From contig JALNWG010000002.1 in assembly GCA_023231005.1 (NCBI GenBank), positions 1 to 64,000 on the forward strand: a stretch of DNA of 64,000 nucleotides. The letters are read 5' to 3'. The DNA comes from Bacteroidales bacterium (GTDB lineage: Bacteria; Bacteroidota; Bacteroidia; Bacteroidales; FEN-979). The notes beneath the pieces were generated by a model. That model ran no database searches. It saw only the letters and a list, made by a program, of their open reading frames with translations, and was not told the origin of the DNA. Positions 24,615 through 34,248 of this stretch are shown piece by piece. A program made the position numbers and the translations under genes. Each line of letters opens with the position of its first letter. The first letter of the stretch is position 1.

Positions 24615-26348
24615 ATGAAGAGTAGGAGAAAAATGTTATTCGGACGGGGGATTATACTTGGTTTTTTGTTTCTTTGGTCGTTTGTTGTATTTGCACAGAC
24701 ACCCAGCCGGCAGGGATTTGAAATCATGAAAAACCTGGATATTTATTCCAACTTGATCAAGGAGCTGAACCAGGATTATGTTGATGACATTAACCCGGGG
24801 GAGTTAACACAAACAGGAATCGATGCGATGTTGGGATCGCTTGACCCCTATACTAATTTCATTCCCGAATCACAGGTGGAGGATTATAAATTTATAACAA
24901 CCGGTGAATATGGCGGAATCGGAGCCTTAATCCATCAGCAGGGAGGATTTGTCATGATCTCTGAACCTTACGAAGGATCCCCGGCTCAAAAAGCAGGACT
25001 AAAGGCTGGCGATAAAATACTGGAAGTCAACGGCAAACAAGCAAAAGGCAAGACCTACGATGAGGTCAGTTCCATCTTAAAGGGTCAGGCTGGAACCACG
25101 GTACACCTGGTTCTTCAGCGCAACGGAGATCCAAAGCCTTTCGAAAAGACCATTACCCGTGAGGTTATCAAGATCGATAACATCCCCTATTTCGGAATGG
25201 TTGACCCACAGGTTGGTTATATTAAACTTACTGGTTTTACACAAAATGCTGCCAAAGAGTTCCGGCAAACCTTCCTGAAACTTAAGGAAGGACATGATTT
25301 GAAAGGGATTGTTGTTGATTTGCGCGGAAATGGAGGAGGCTTGTTAAATGAAGCAGTTGATATTGCCAATGTATATGTGGAAAGAGGACAGGAAATTGTT
25401 AGTACGAAAGGGAAAATGGCGGATAAAAACCGTACCCACATGACCTTGAGCCCGCCAGTTGATCTGACCATTCCTGTTGTTGTTTTAGTTGATCATTCGA
25501 GCGCTTCAGCCAGCGAAATTCTGGCTGGATCTCTTCAGGATCTCGACCGGGGGGTAATCATCGGACAACGTACTTTTGGCAAAGGATTGGTTCAGAATGT
25601 GGTCCCGCTCAGTTATAATGCACAGATGAAAATTACGGTGGCCAAATATTATATTCCGAGTGGACGTTGTATCCAGGCGATCGACTATTCCCATAAAAAG
25701 AACGGGGGGCCTGCCCTTAGTATTCCTGATTCTCTGATTCGCGCTTTTAAAACCAAAAATGGAAGAACGGTTTATGACGGAGGAGGTATTCTTCCCGATT
25801 TAGTTACAAAACCAAGGCGTTTCAGCAACCTTGCTCTTGCTCTTTATTCGAAATTTTTGATTTTTGATTTTGCCACGCAATATGTTGCCACGCATCCGAC
25901 AATCCCTCCTGCCCGTGATTTTGAAATCAGCGACACCTTACTTGACGAATTTCTGGGATATATTAAAGGAAAAGATTATACCTATACTACAAAAAGTGAA
26001 CGGGCCCTGGATGTTTTGAAAGCTGAATCTCTGAAAGAGAATTATTTCGATGCCATCAAAGGAGAATATGATCAATTGCGGTCGCGTATGGAAAATGACA
26101 AACTTTCGGATTTGACAAAGTATGCTGACCAGTTGAAGGAGTTGCTTAAAATGGAGATTGTAACTCGATATTATTATCAGAAAGGGAAAATCGAAACCGC
26201 TTTGAAACATGATCCGGATTTAGCTACTGCCATTGCCACGGTGAAAGATACTGAGAAATATCAGGCCATCCTCTCTGGAAAATATGTTCAACCCAAGCCA
26301 GAAGTCCCGGTCAGTGATGATGAGGATGATGACAATCCTGTTGATTAA
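24615..26348 (+). CDS. S41 family C-terminal processing peptidase with PDZ domain
   Basis: A 577-residue exported serine protease of the tail-specific (CtpA/Prc) family. An N-terminal signal or anchor segment (about 10-27, ending VFAQ) is followed by a PDZ domain (about 85-170, with GGIGALIHQQGGFVMIS and SPAQKAGLKAGDKILEVNG) and the S41 catalytic domain with IVVDLRGNGGGLLNEAV, the nucleophile Ser in HSSASASEILAGSLQD and the general-base Lys in GQRTFGKGLVQNV. The C-terminal ~170 residues are helical and end in an Asp-rich tail. It acts in the periplasm on C-termini of envelope proteins. It follows yidD after an 83-base repeat-containing gap and is 9 bases from the cytidine deaminase gene. Confidence 0.96.
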   Translation: MKSRRKMLFGRGIILGFLFLWSFVVFAQTPSRQGFEIMKNLDIYSNLIKELNQDYVDDINPGELTQTGIDAMLGSLDPYTNFIPESQVEDYKFITTGEYGGIGALIHQQGGFVMISEPYEGSPAQKAGLKAGDKILEVNGKQAKGKTYDEVSSILKGQAGTTVHLVLQRNGDPKPFEKTITREVIKIDNIPYFGMVDPQVGYIKLTGFTQNAAKEFRQTFLKLKEGHDLKGIVVDLRGNGGGLLNEAVDIANVYVERGQEIVSTKGKMADKNRTHMTLSPPVDLTIPVVVLVDHSSASASEILAGSLQDLDRGVIIGQRTFGKGLVQNVVPLSYNAQMKITVAKYYIPSGRCIQAIDYSHKKNGGPALSIPDSLIRAFKTKNGRTVYDGGGILPDLVTKPRRFSNLALALYSKFLIFDFATQYVATHPTIPPARDFEISDTLLDEFLGYIKGKDYTYTTKSERALDVLKAESLKENYFDAIKGEYDQLRSRMENDKLSDLTKYADQLKELLKMEIVTRYYYQKGKIETALKHDPDLATAIATVKDTEKYQAILSGKYVQPKPEVPVSDDEDDDNPVD

Positions 26349-26357
26349 ATACGCCCA

Positions 26358-26846
26358 ATGAAAAAAATCGTCCACACGATCAGCTATCTGGAATTCGATT
26401 CAATAGAAGAGCTTTCCCCGACTGACCGGGAGCTTCTTAAATTGGCAGGCCAGGCTGCCATAACATCTCATGCGCCTTATTCTCATTATCATGTTGGTGC
26501 AGCTGTAAGGTTAGCTAACGGAAAGGTTTTTACCGGAAGCAACCAGGAAAACATGGCTTTCCCTTCGGGATTATGTGCTGAACGGGTAGCCGTTTTTTAT
26601 GCGGCTGCAACCTGCCCCGATATTCCCATGGAAACCCTTGCCATCACTGCCAGGGCCGATTTTTTTGAAGTGTGTGACCCCGTTCCTCCTTGCGGTATGT
26701 GCCGTCAGGCTATTATAGAATATGAATTTAAATTCAACCGAAAAATCCGGCTGATTTTGAGTGGAGAAAAAGGGAAAATCTTTCTCATTGAGGGAATGGA
26801 CACCTTGCTTCCCCTCACTTTTCATGAAAAAGGACTTATCAAGTAA
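26358..26846 (+). CDS. cdd: Cytidine deaminase
   Basis: A 162-residue zinc enzyme that deaminates cytidine and deoxycytidine to uridine and deoxyuridine in pyrimidine salvage. The substrate loop is SHAPYSHYHVGAAVRLANG, the zinc and proton-shuttle motif is GLCAERVAVFYAA (Cys and Glu), and the second zinc motif is PPCGMCRQAIIEY. Length fits the homotetrameric short form with a slightly extended N-terminus. It lies 9 bases after the S41 protease gene, probably in the same transcript. Confidence 0.96.
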   Translation: MKKIVHTISYLEFDSIEELSPTDRELLKLAGQAAITSHAPYSHYHVGAAVRLANGKVFTGSNQENMAFPSGLCAERVAVFYAAATCPDIPMETLAITARADFFEVCDPVPPCGMCRQAIIEYEFKFNRKIRLILSGEKGKIFLIEGMDTLLPLTFHEKGLIK

Positions 26847-26868
26847 TCAAACACGGTAACGTTTTCCA

Positions 26869-27765
26869 ATGAAAAATTATAAAATATTCTTCCTTCTCTT
26901 TCTTCTTTTCCCTTTTCTCGCCATGAATAGTGACAAATCGGCGTACCGTATTTACAACGGGAAAGGTCATAAAGCGGATTATGAAGACATCCTTAAAGCA
27001 GCTAAAAATGCTGATATAATTTTTTTCGGTGAGCTTCACAACAATCCTGTTTGTCATTGGCTGGAGCTGGAACTTACCCAGGATCTGTATGCGGAAAAAG
27101 GGAATAAATTGGTATTGGCCGCAGAAATGTTGGAGGCAGATAACCAACTGATCCTGAATGAATACTTGTCGAAAATGATTCGAAAAAAGGATTTTGAATC
27201 AGAAGCAAAACTTTGGCCGAATTATCAAACCGATTATGCACCACTGGTTGATTTTGCCCGTGAAAAAGGTATTAAATTTACAGCAACCTCCATCCCTCGC
27301 CGCTTTGCTGCCCTTGTTAACCTTAAAGGCTTTGAGGGTCTCGACAGCATCAATGCAATGGAACGAGGATTAATAGCCACTTTACCGATAAAATATATTG
27401 ACACCCTGGAATGTTACAAATTTATTGTAAAAAGTGTTGGAGACGAGATGCCTGCTCACCTCTCTAAAAATCTGGGTAAAGCTCAGGCCATCAAAGATGC
27501 CACCATGGCCCAAAACATAATGAAAAGTGGCGCTTTCAACGGTCAGTGTATCCTTCATTTTAATGGAGCTTATCACAGCGATTTTCATCAGGGAATCGTT
27601 TGGTATGTTCATCAAGCCATCCGTAAAACCAATATGGAGCTGAAGATCCTTACCATTAGTTGTCAGGAGCAGGAAAATATCGACACCATTTCAAAACATG
27701 ATGCTGACAAAGCCGATTTCGTGATCATTATTCCTTCAAACATGACACAAACCAAGAAAAATTAG
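26869..27765 (+). CDS. ChaN family (haem-binding uptake / Tiki-like) protein
   Basis: A 298-residue exported protein with a signal peptide (about 1-20, very Phe- and Leu-rich). The body matches the ChaN/PF04187 family: DIIFFGELHNNPVCHWLELEL, VLAAEMLEADNQLILNEYL, DYAPLVDFAREKGIKFTATSIPRRFAA, MAQNIMK and a late LHFNGAYHSDFHQGIVWY. ChaN of Campylobacter binds haem; related proteins have the erythromycin-esterase/TIKI fold with His and Glu clusters that may bind metal and act as a protease. Which activity applies here is not clear. There is no lipobox. It is the last gene of the plus-strand run and meets the convergent gtrA-like gene after 8 bases. Confidence 0.88.
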   Translation: MKNYKIFFLLFLLFPFLAMNSDKSAYRIYNGKGHKADYEDILKAAKNADIIFFGELHNNPVCHWLELELTQDLYAEKGNKLVLAAEMLEADNQLILNEYLSKMIRKKDFESEAKLWPNYQTDYAPLVDFAREKGIKFTATSIPRRFAALVNLKGFEGLDSINAMERGLIATLPIKYIDTLECYKFIVKSVGDEMPAHLSKNLGKAQAIKDATMAQNIMKSGAFNGQCILHFNGAYHSDFHQGIVWYVHQAIRKTNMELKILTISCQEQENIDTISKHDADKADFVIIIPSNMTQTKKN

Positions 27766-27773
27766 GAATCCAT

Positions 27774-28175
27774 TTACGCAAAGGTATAATACGCGTTAAT
27801 CAGAAAGTTCCATAAGGTAACAATCACTGTAGCTCCCAGTTTGGACAGATAGAAATTCACTTTAAACTTCCCATTCATTATCCATATAATCATCAAATTG
27901 ATGCCCAGTCCGATGAGCGCAATGATAAAAAACCGGGTAAATTCAAGCATGATATTCGGGTTTGTACTGTGAAACGTCCAAATTCTGTTCATGAAGTAAT
28001 TGGAGGTTGCAGCAAGTACAAAACCACATGTGTTGGAAACATACTTCTGAATTTTAAAAACCTCTTTACAGATAAATGTTGTCCCAAAATCGACAAAGAC
28101 TCCGGAAAAACCAACCAGACTGAATTTAACAAATTTCAGAAAGAAAGCTTCCGTGAAAAGGGATTGAAGGTCCAT
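27774..28175 (-). CDS. GtrA family membrane protein
   Basis: A 133-residue membrane protein with four predicted transmembrane helices (about 16-32, 42-62, 78-98 and 108-128). It has GtrA features: FVKFSLVGFSGVFVDFGTTFI near the N-terminus and FMNRIWTFHS in the first loop. GtrA-like proteins are thought to move lipid-linked sugars (such as undecaprenyl phosphate-glucose) or their carriers across the inner membrane for cell-wall or surface-polysaccharide modification. No partner glycosyltransferase is adjacent. It is the last gene of the mnmA - M28 peptidase - gtrA run, 21 bases after the peptidase gene. Confidence 0.9.
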   Translation of the reverse strand: MDLQSLFTEAFFLKFVKFSLVGFSGVFVDFGTTFICKEVFKIQKYVSNTCGFVLAATSNYFMNRIWTFHSTNPNIMLEFTRFFIIALIGLGINLMIIWIMNGKFKVNFYLSKLGATVIVTLWNFLINAYYTFA

Positions 28176-28196
28176 TGAATAAAATTTAAATGGATA

Positions 28197-29981
28197 TTAT
28201 AACGAAATGATCAACACTGTGGGTTCTTCCTCCCGAAGAACTTCAACATTAACAATCATTCCATGTTTAAGTTTCTGCAATCGTGACATGTATTCATAAA
28301 TATTTCCGACTGTCATTCCATTAATCCGGGTAATGATATCCCCTTTTTTTAGTCCTCCTTTATCGGCGGGTCCATCTTTTGTAACTCCATCAACCCCTAG
28401 ACCTTTTTTCTCCAAACCAGCAAAGTCGGGCATTATACCTAAGGTGACCTTCAATTTCCTCCCTGAACGATTTGAATTTTCCTTTTTACCAGACTCCTTG
28501 AATGTCAGGGTTTTTGGCAAGGTGTCAACCATCAGAATACAAGCAGCAGCAAAGTCTCCGATCTTTTTCTCTGCATCAAAATCAATTTTATCGGTATCAT
28601 CGAAGGGAGTGTGATAGTCGGTATGTGCCCCGGTGTTAAAATAAAACACAGGAATATTGGAAGAATAAAAAGCGGCGTGGTCGGAAGGGCCATAACCATC
28701 GGATGAATGAACCACTTTAAATGAAAGATTAGCCTCTAACAATCTCAGCAGGGAATCAGTTTCAAGAGAAGTTCCGGTACCGCCAAGCGAAATGGCATTT
28801 TTTTCTTTGTCAAAACGGCCAACCATGTCGAAATTAAACATGGCTTTTATCTTTTTCAAATCCACAGGAGGATGATCAATAAAATATTTTGATCCCAATA
28901 AACCAATCTCTTCAGCACTAAAGGTGACGAATATCAGGCTGCGTTTGATCTTTCCCTTTTCTAAGGCCAGTATTTTGGCAAGCTCCATCACCATGGCTGT
29001 TCCGGATGCATTGTCGTCGGCACCATGGTGAATGGCATTGGTATCGGGCATACGTGAACCTGAACCAGGTCCGCCGAATCCAAGATGATCATAATGGCCC
29101 CCAACAACGAGATATTCGTTTTTCAACATGATATCATTCCCTTCTATAAAGGCAATAACATTGGCTGTTTTCGCCCGTTTCTGAACCACATCGGCAGTTG
29201 CCCGGACAACAGTTCCGGTTTCAAAACTCATTGGAACTTTTTTATTCATGATAAATCGTTCCAGGGTGTCGGTATTTAACCCACTTCGTTTCAAAATATT
29301 GTTGGCAGTTTCACGCGTGATATTAAGGATGGGTATTCCCGCTGTGATTTCATTATTTTCAATGGCCAAAGGCATCAGTTTATCCTCTTTTTCAAGCGCT
29401 TTCGGAGTGACTAACAATAAGCCGGCTGCTCCTTTATCTTTGGCAGTAAGGACTTTACTTCTTATATCACCATAAGGAATAAATTTACTGTCGGCATTGT
29501 CCAGATCCGGGTCAGCACGAAAAATCATCACCCATTTATTCTTTACATCTATTGTTTGATAATCGTTCCACTTCAAACTGTCGAGAGATACATCGAAACC
29601 ATACCCGGCAAAAACAACCGATGCATTTACTGAACTGTTAGAAGAAAACGAGAGTGGTATAAAATCCTTTTTCAACCTGCCATCAAATCCTTCAACCAGA
29701 AACCTGTTATTTAATCCAAGACTGACATCCGTTACGATTTCAAACCATTGAAATCCCGCTTCCCCCATCATTGACAATCCGGCTTCTTTAAAATGGTCGC
29801 GAATATAGTTGGCTGCCACATTGATTTCCGGAGTACCTGGTTTACGGCCTTTCAATGAATCGGAGGCCAGAAACTGAATATATTCATGAAAATCCCGGGC
29901 TGTGATTTGCGCTTTTTGGCCGAGAACCGAGAGGGAAGAAATAAAGAAGATTGCACTGATAAAAATGCTAATAAATCTCAT
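28197..29981 (-). CDS. Exported M28 family zinc aminopeptidase with PA and PDZ domains
   Basis: A 594-residue protein from the ATG at 29981; the frame is open to 30029 but the longer form would put charged residues before the signal peptide and overlap mnmA. Signal peptide MRFISIFISAIFFISSLSVLG. A protease-associated insert follows (VFAGYGFDVSLDSLKWNDY and on). The M28 catalytic domain shows the zinc ligands and catalytic residues in VVGGHYDHLGFG, HHGADDNASGTAMVMELA, FSAEEIGLLGSKYF, FNFDMVGR and TDYHTPFDDTDKI. A C-terminal PDZ domain contains GPADKGGLKKGDIITRINGM. It is predicted to remove N-terminal residues from peptides in the periplasm or outside the cell, in line with the other peptidases in the window. 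Confidence 0.95.
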   Translation of the reverse strand: MRFISIFISAIFFISSLSVLGQKAQITARDFHEYIQFLASDSLKGRKPGTPEINVAANYIRDHFKEAGLSMMGEAGFQWFEIVTDVSLGLNNRFLVEGFDGRLKKDFIPLSFSSNSSVNASVVFAGYGFDVSLDSLKWNDYQTIDVKNKWVMIFRADPDLDNADSKFIPYGDIRSKVLTAKDKGAAGLLLVTPKALEKEDKLMPLAIENNEITAGIPILNITRETANNILKRSGLNTDTLERFIMNKKVPMSFETGTVVRATADVVQKRAKTANVIAFIEGNDIMLKNEYLVVGGHYDHLGFGGPGSGSRMPDTNAIHHGADDNASGTAMVMELAKILALEKGKIKRSLIFVTFSAEEIGLLGSKYFIDHPPVDLKKIKAMFNFDMVGRFDKEKNAISLGGTGTSLETDSLLRLLEANLSFKVVHSSDGYGPSDHAAFYSSNIPVFYFNTGAHTDYHTPFDDTDKIDFDAEKKIGDFAAACILMVDTLPKTLTFKESGKKENSNRSGRKLKVTLGIMPDFAGLEKKGLGVDGVTKDGPADKGGLKKGDIITRINGMTVGNIYEYMSRLQKLKHGMIVNVEVLREEEPTVLIISL

Positions 29982-30021
29982 AAAGACATTCCCGATGTTG
30001 TAACAATTGGCCGCTATTTTT

Positions 30022-31113
30022 TTATTCACAATTACTCACTTTTGTAATGACTCCTCCCCCAATTACAAGATCCTTGTCATAAAAAACTGCAGATTGTCCG
30101 GGTGTAATAGCATCATTGGGATGAAAAAATGTAACTTTAATTTTTCCGTTTTCCCAGGGTTCAATATGAGCTTCCCTCTCTTTCTGAGCAGACCGGATCT
30201 TCACCGCTCCATCAAAAGAATGATCCAGTTTGCCGATCGAAATCCAATTGAGTTCATCCACGATAAAGGAGGTTCTGAAAGTCTCTTCGCGGATGCCCAC
30301 GACAACCGTATTTTTTTCTTTGTTAAGACCGACTACATACAACGGTTCCGACCAGGCAATCCCCAGTCCTTTTCGTTGCCCAACAGTATAGTTCCAAATC
30401 CCGTCATGCCGGCCAAGGATATTCCCTTTTACATCGACAATATTTCCCGATTGTTTTTCAACCTTAAAAAGTTCCTTATAGTCGCCGCTATAAAAATCCT
30501 GGCTTTCTTCAATATCCTCTACCGTTATACCAACTTTTTTAGCTAATTCTTTTACATCGGTTTTATAAAAACTGCCCAGCGGAAAAAGCACCTGTTTCAA
30601 TTGATCCTGTTTCAGTCTATATAGAAAATAAGTTTGGTCTTTTTTAGGATCGACTGCTTTCCTAAGTTCGAATCGTCCGGAGGCAGCGTTCAATGTGACT
30701 TGGGCATAATGACCGGTGGCAAAAGCATCATAAACGATCCCACTTTTTTTTGCCAGGGATGGCAACAATCCGAACTTGATCAGTTGGTTACACTGAACAC
30801 AAGGATTGGGCGTTCGGCCTGCAAGATATTCCGATTTAAAATAATCAAGAACAACCTGTTTATATTCGGCCGAACAATCAAAAACATGATAAGGAATTCC
30901 AAGTTTTTCGGCCACTATTCGTGCTTTCCCGATCTCCTCTTCTTCATCGGAACCATAGCAGGCATGTTTCCCGGTAGTTTTATATTGGCCATCCCAAATT
31001 GCCATGGTCACTCCGACTACCTGGTATCCTTGTTCTTTTAACAAATAGGCTGCCACCGAAGAATCTACCCCGCCACTCAGGCCAACAATAACAGTATTAT
31101 GAGTTGCTGACAC
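30022..31113 (-). CDS. mnmA: tRNA-specific 2-thiouridylase MnmA, atypical cysteine pattern
   Basis: A cytosolic enzyme that puts sulfur on C2 of the wobble uridine of tRNA-Lys, -Glu and -Gln. I chose the GTG at 31113 (363 residues, normal length; a TTG at 31119 is also possible) because a TACCTTTG -7 box at 31143-31150 excludes the ATG at 31203. The PP-loop GLSGGVDSSVAAYLL is intact. The first catalytic Cys region reads NPCVQCNQLIKFG, with a CxxC in place of the DxxC of E. coli. The usual second-Cys motif (STGICFIG type) is replaced by EESQDFYSGDYKEL and has no Cys. Another Cys sits in HACYGSDEEEE. The C-terminal tRNA-binding part (WNYTVGQRKGLGIAW) is normal. Confidence 0.93.
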   Translation of the reverse strand: MSATHNTVIVGLSGGVDSSVAAYLLKEQGYQVVGVTMAIWDGQYKTTGKHACYGSDEEEEIGKARIVAEKLGIPYHVFDCSAEYKQVVLDYFKSEYLAGRTPNPCVQCNQLIKFGLLPSLAKKSGIVYDAFATGHYAQVTLNAASGRFELRKAVDPKKDQTYFLYRLKQDQLKQVLFPLGSFYKTDVKELAKKVGITVEDIEESQDFYSGDYKELFKVEKQSGNIVDVKGNILGRHDGIWNYTVGQRKGLGIAWSEPLYVVGLNKEKNTVVVGIREETFRTSFIVDELNWISIGKLDHSFDGAVKIRSAQKEREAHIEPWENGKIKVTFFHPNDAITPGQSAVFYDKDLVIGGGVITKVSNCE

Positions 31114-31142
31114 TTCCAAATTTAGGTTTAAATACCAAATTA

Positions 31143-31150
31143 CAAAGGTA
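31143..31150 (-). promoter_or_regulatory. Putative -7 box for mnmA, decides its start
   Basis: The minus strand reads TACCTTTG, an exact TAnnTTTG match. Transcription would start near 31138, downstream of the ATG at 31203 and upstream of the GTG at 31113, so the shorter MnmA is the likely product. Confidence 0.5.
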
Positions 31151-31229
31151 GCGATATTTTTTTGGAAGGTACGATTACAAACATTTTGGTTACAATTCAT
31201 CAAAGAACTGTTACACTTGCTTATTTCTC

Positions 31230-31261
31230 TTTGAAATCGGGAATAATTGAATGTATCTTTG
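31230..31261 (+). promoter_or_regulatory. Strong -33/-7 promoter of the first LruC lipoprotein gene
   Basis: TTTG (31230-31233), 20 bases, then TATCTTTG (31254-31261): a textbook Bacteroidota promoter. It covers the TTG at 31247, which therefore cannot be the start codon; the ATG at 31292 follows a leader of about 25 bases. Confidence 0.75.
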
Positions 31262-31291
31262 TACGTTAATTCAATAATAAAAAATCACTAT

Positions 31292-34180
31292 ATGTTACAA
31301 TTCACCCACCAATCCATTTTGAAATACACAGCAGCATTTTTTCTGCTATTTTCTATTATTTCCTTTTCCGGATGCAGGAAAACAACTGATGAGAATATAA
31401 CCAGCAATCCATCAAAATTTACCGATCTGAAAATTGATCCTAATTTTGAATTCCAAAGCTCTGTGGATCTGTCGGTAACCATTAAGGCACCTGGGAGCGG
31501 GACAACTTCGCTGAAGGTGATCGAAATTTTTCTGGGGAACCCGGCTTCTGGAGGAAAGTTAATTTCAAAAGGAGCCACCGATAACAATGCGACCTATCAA
31601 ACGCAAATCCGTATTCCATCTACTGTAAAAGAACTTTATCTTGGAAAACTTTCCTCGGATGGAAACAATCAATATGTGTCTGTTCCGGTTAGCGGAACAA
31701 CCCTCCTCTATGATTTCAGTAAACCGGCTCAGTTGAAATCCCAGAAAGCCGTTTTAAATGGCCCTGATTGCAATACCGGTTGTACCCAAACCATCAATGG
31801 AAATGTCGGAAACCTGACCATCAGTTCAGGCCAGACCTGTATTTTGTCGGGTACTTCAGCGATCATCAACAATCTTACAATCAACGATGGTGCAATTTTA
31901 ATGATTTGTGGCAATGTCACCATCGGCAGTATCAACTCCTGGTCGGCAAGCACCATCACCATCACTTCCACCGGGATTCTCAATTACACCAACATGAGTT
32001 ACGGGAACGGGTTGCATATTGAAAGTTACGGGATCGTCAATACTTCGGGGATCAATATCAATTCAGGCGGATTTTTCCACAGCTATCCAGGCGCTACAAC
32101 AACGGTAAGCGGATCCGTTAACAATGGAGGTTCCTTTATCAATGACGGGACTCTTAATCTTTCGGGAACTTTCAACAACAACGGTGGAAATGTGACCCTT
32201 CAAAATACTGGCACGATGATCGTTGGAAACGGATTAAACAACAATTCTACGATGCTTAATTCCGGAACCCTTACCATCAACAATAACAAGCTCAATATTA
32301 ACGGAGGATCTTCGCTAAATAATTCGGGAACGCTCACGATTAATAATGACATGATCAACATGGCTCTCACAACAAACTCCGGCACACTTACTATTAATGG
32401 AAGTCTGACAAACAATGGAGGTTCTACCATTACCAACGCATGTAAGATCCTGGTTGCCGGAAATTTTAGTCAGATGGGAACGATAAATAACAACAGTTAT
32501 ATTAAAGTTGCAGGAACCAGCTCTGGTTCAACAGGTACGACAAACGTCAACGGTGGAGCTGTTATCAACCTGGGGCAGCAAGCTTTCCTCGACACAAAAA
32601 ATCTGACCATGAATGGAACCATAAACGGGTCGAATACAGCCAGTTCAAGAATTAGCATCTCAAATACTACAAACATTGGCTGGGGGGCTTCTGTTACTAA
32701 TTATGTTGATTTGTGTGATGTAAACGGAATTGAATCGAACCATGGGACTATCGGTCCGAATGTAACCTATTGCACCTATCAGATCATACCCACCGCCTGT
32801 AATCCGGGAACAGGAACCGCTCCATTGATCACCAGCGCTTTAACTGCCACCGGAACGGTTGGGGTCCAATTCAGTTATCAGATCACGGCTTCCGGATCAA
32901 CTCCCATTACTTTTTCGGTGACCGGTTTACCCTCCGGATTGAGTTTCAGTGGATCTACGATAGCCGGTTCCCCATTGCAGTCAGGCACCTTTAATGTCAC
33001 CCTGACGGCACAAAGTTATTTCGGAACCGACTCAAAAACTTTGGTATTGACCATTGGTGGCGGAGGCACAGCCCCGGTTATCACAAGTCAAACAACTGCA
33101 AGTGGTATTAAAAACCAGCCATTTAGCTATACTATTACCGCCTCAGGAACCAATCCGATAACCTATTCCGCATCTCCACTACCAGCAGGACTTCAGCTCA
33201 GCGACAACACCATCAGCGGAATTCCAACAGCTACAGGTTTATTTAATATCACTATGACGGCTACCAATAATGTTGGTCAAGATAGTAAAACCCTTGATCT
33301 TACTATTACAGCCCCGGTGGGTCCTACCGATACCGATGGGGATGGCGTACCCGATGATCTGGATGCTTATCCAACTGATCCCACCAGGGCTTTCAACTCC
33401 TTCTATCCGAATGAAGTTGATTTTGGAACCTTGGTTTATGAAGACCTTTGGCCTTCTTATGGCGATTATGACTTTAACGACCTCGTCGTCAACTTCCAAT
33501 ATAAAACTGTGACCAATGCGCAGAATAAGGTGGTCGATATCATCGCAAAATTCAAAATAAAGGCAGGCGGAGCCTCGTTGAACAATGGTTTTGGCCTTGT
33601 CCTCAATACACCTCCAGCCAATATTTCTGAAGTAATCGGTTGCGTCAAAATGGGAACCGCCGTCACCCTTGATCCCAAAGGATTTGAGGCAGGACATACC
33701 AATGAGACAGTAATTATTCCCTTTGATGCAGTAAATACCATCATGGGTGGAGGGATGTTCAACACAATTCATGGAGGATTTACCGTTCAGCCTTCTCTTC
33801 AAACAGTAACGATCCATTTTGCCAGCACCCAATTACCAGCTACAATTGGTTACCCACCTTACAATCCGTTTATGTTTGTGAACCAGGACCGTGGAAAAGA
33901 GATTCACTTGAAGGACAACCCACCAACAGAGCTGGTTAATCCGGTATATTTCCATGTTTCCGATGACGCTTCCAATCCATCCCAGGGCTTCTATTACCGA
34001 AGCAATTCCGGTTTGCCATGGGCCATTGAGATTCCTGTCGATTTTGATTATCCTCTCGAAAAAGCAGATATTCTGACAGCTTATGTACATTTTGCTGCCT
34101 GGGCACAATCTTCAGGGAGCAATTATCCAGATTGGTACATGAACAATCCAGGATACCGCAACCAGGCAAATATTTATTAA
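31292..34180 (+). CDS. LruC domain-containing surface lipoprotein (first of tandem pair)
   Basis: A 962-residue lipoprotein. The lipobox ISFSGC ends the signal peptide. A short beta domain (about 40-160) follows, then a long Asn/Gly/Thr-rich region (about 160-500) of NNNG and SGTLTINN-type short repeats that looks like a right-handed beta-helix. Two putative-Ig (He_PIG-type) domains follow, each marked by APxITS and LPxGLxxxxxxIxGxP. Next is a calcium-binding thrombospondin-3-like motif (DTDGDGVPDDLDAYPTDP) and the C-terminal LruC domain with LWPSYGDYDFNDLVVNFQY (acidic, probably Ca-binding). LruC proteins are outer-membrane-associated in Bacteroidota and of unknown function. It has its own strong promoter and is followed after 158 bases by a paralogue with the same domain order. 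Confidence 0.9.
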   Translation: MLQFTHQSILKYTAAFFLLFSIISFSGCRKTTDENITSNPSKFTDLKIDPNFEFQSSVDLSVTIKAPGSGTTSLKVIEIFLGNPASGGKLISKGATDNNATYQTQIRIPSTVKELYLGKLSSDGNNQYVSVPVSGTTLLYDFSKPAQLKSQKAVLNGPDCNTGCTQTINGNVGNLTISSGQTCILSGTSAIINNLTINDGAILMICGNVTIGSINSWSASTITITSTGILNYTNMSYGNGLHIESYGIVNTSGININSGGFFHSYPGATTTVSGSVNNGGSFINDGTLNLSGTFNNNGGNVTLQNTGTMIVGNGLNNNSTMLNSGTLTINNNKLNINGGSSLNNSGTLTINNDMINMALTTNSGTLTINGSLTNNGGSTITNACKILVAGNFSQMGTINNNSYIKVAGTSSGSTGTTNVNGGAVINLGQQAFLDTKNLTMNGTINGSNTASSRISISNTTNIGWGASVTNYVDLCDVNGIESNHGTIGPNVTYCTYQIIPTACNPGTGTAPLITSALTATGTVGVQFSYQITASGSTPITFSVTGLPSGLSFSGSTIAGSPLQSGTFNVTLTAQSYFGTDSKTLVLTIGGGGTAPVITSQTTASGIKNQPFSYTITASGTNPITYSASPLPAGLQLSDNTISGIPTATGLFNITMTATNNVGQDSKTLDLTITAPVGPTDTDGDGVPDDLDAYPTDPTRAFNSFYPNEVDFGTLVYEDLWPSYGDYDFNDLVVNFQYKTVTNAQNKVVDIIAKFKIKAGGASLNNGFGLVLNTPPANISEVIGCVKMGTAVTLDPKGFEAGHTNETVIIPFDAVNTIMGGGMFNTIHGGFTVQPSLQTVTIHFASTQLPATIGYPPYNPFMFVNQDRGKEIHLKDNPPTELVNPVYFHVSDDASNPSQGFYYRSNSGLPWAIEIPVDFDYPLEKADILTAYVHFAAWAQSSGSNYPDWYMNNPGYRNQANIY

Positions 34181-34248
34181 AAAACGACACCTGATAAAAG
34201 AAAACATCCACGATTTTCCTCAAAAAAGGAACACTTACTAATTATGTA

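Noticed and set aside
33239..33832. 197-codon minus-strand frame inside the first LruC gene
   Set aside because: Antisense to the conserved Ig and LruC domains; no motif and no start context.
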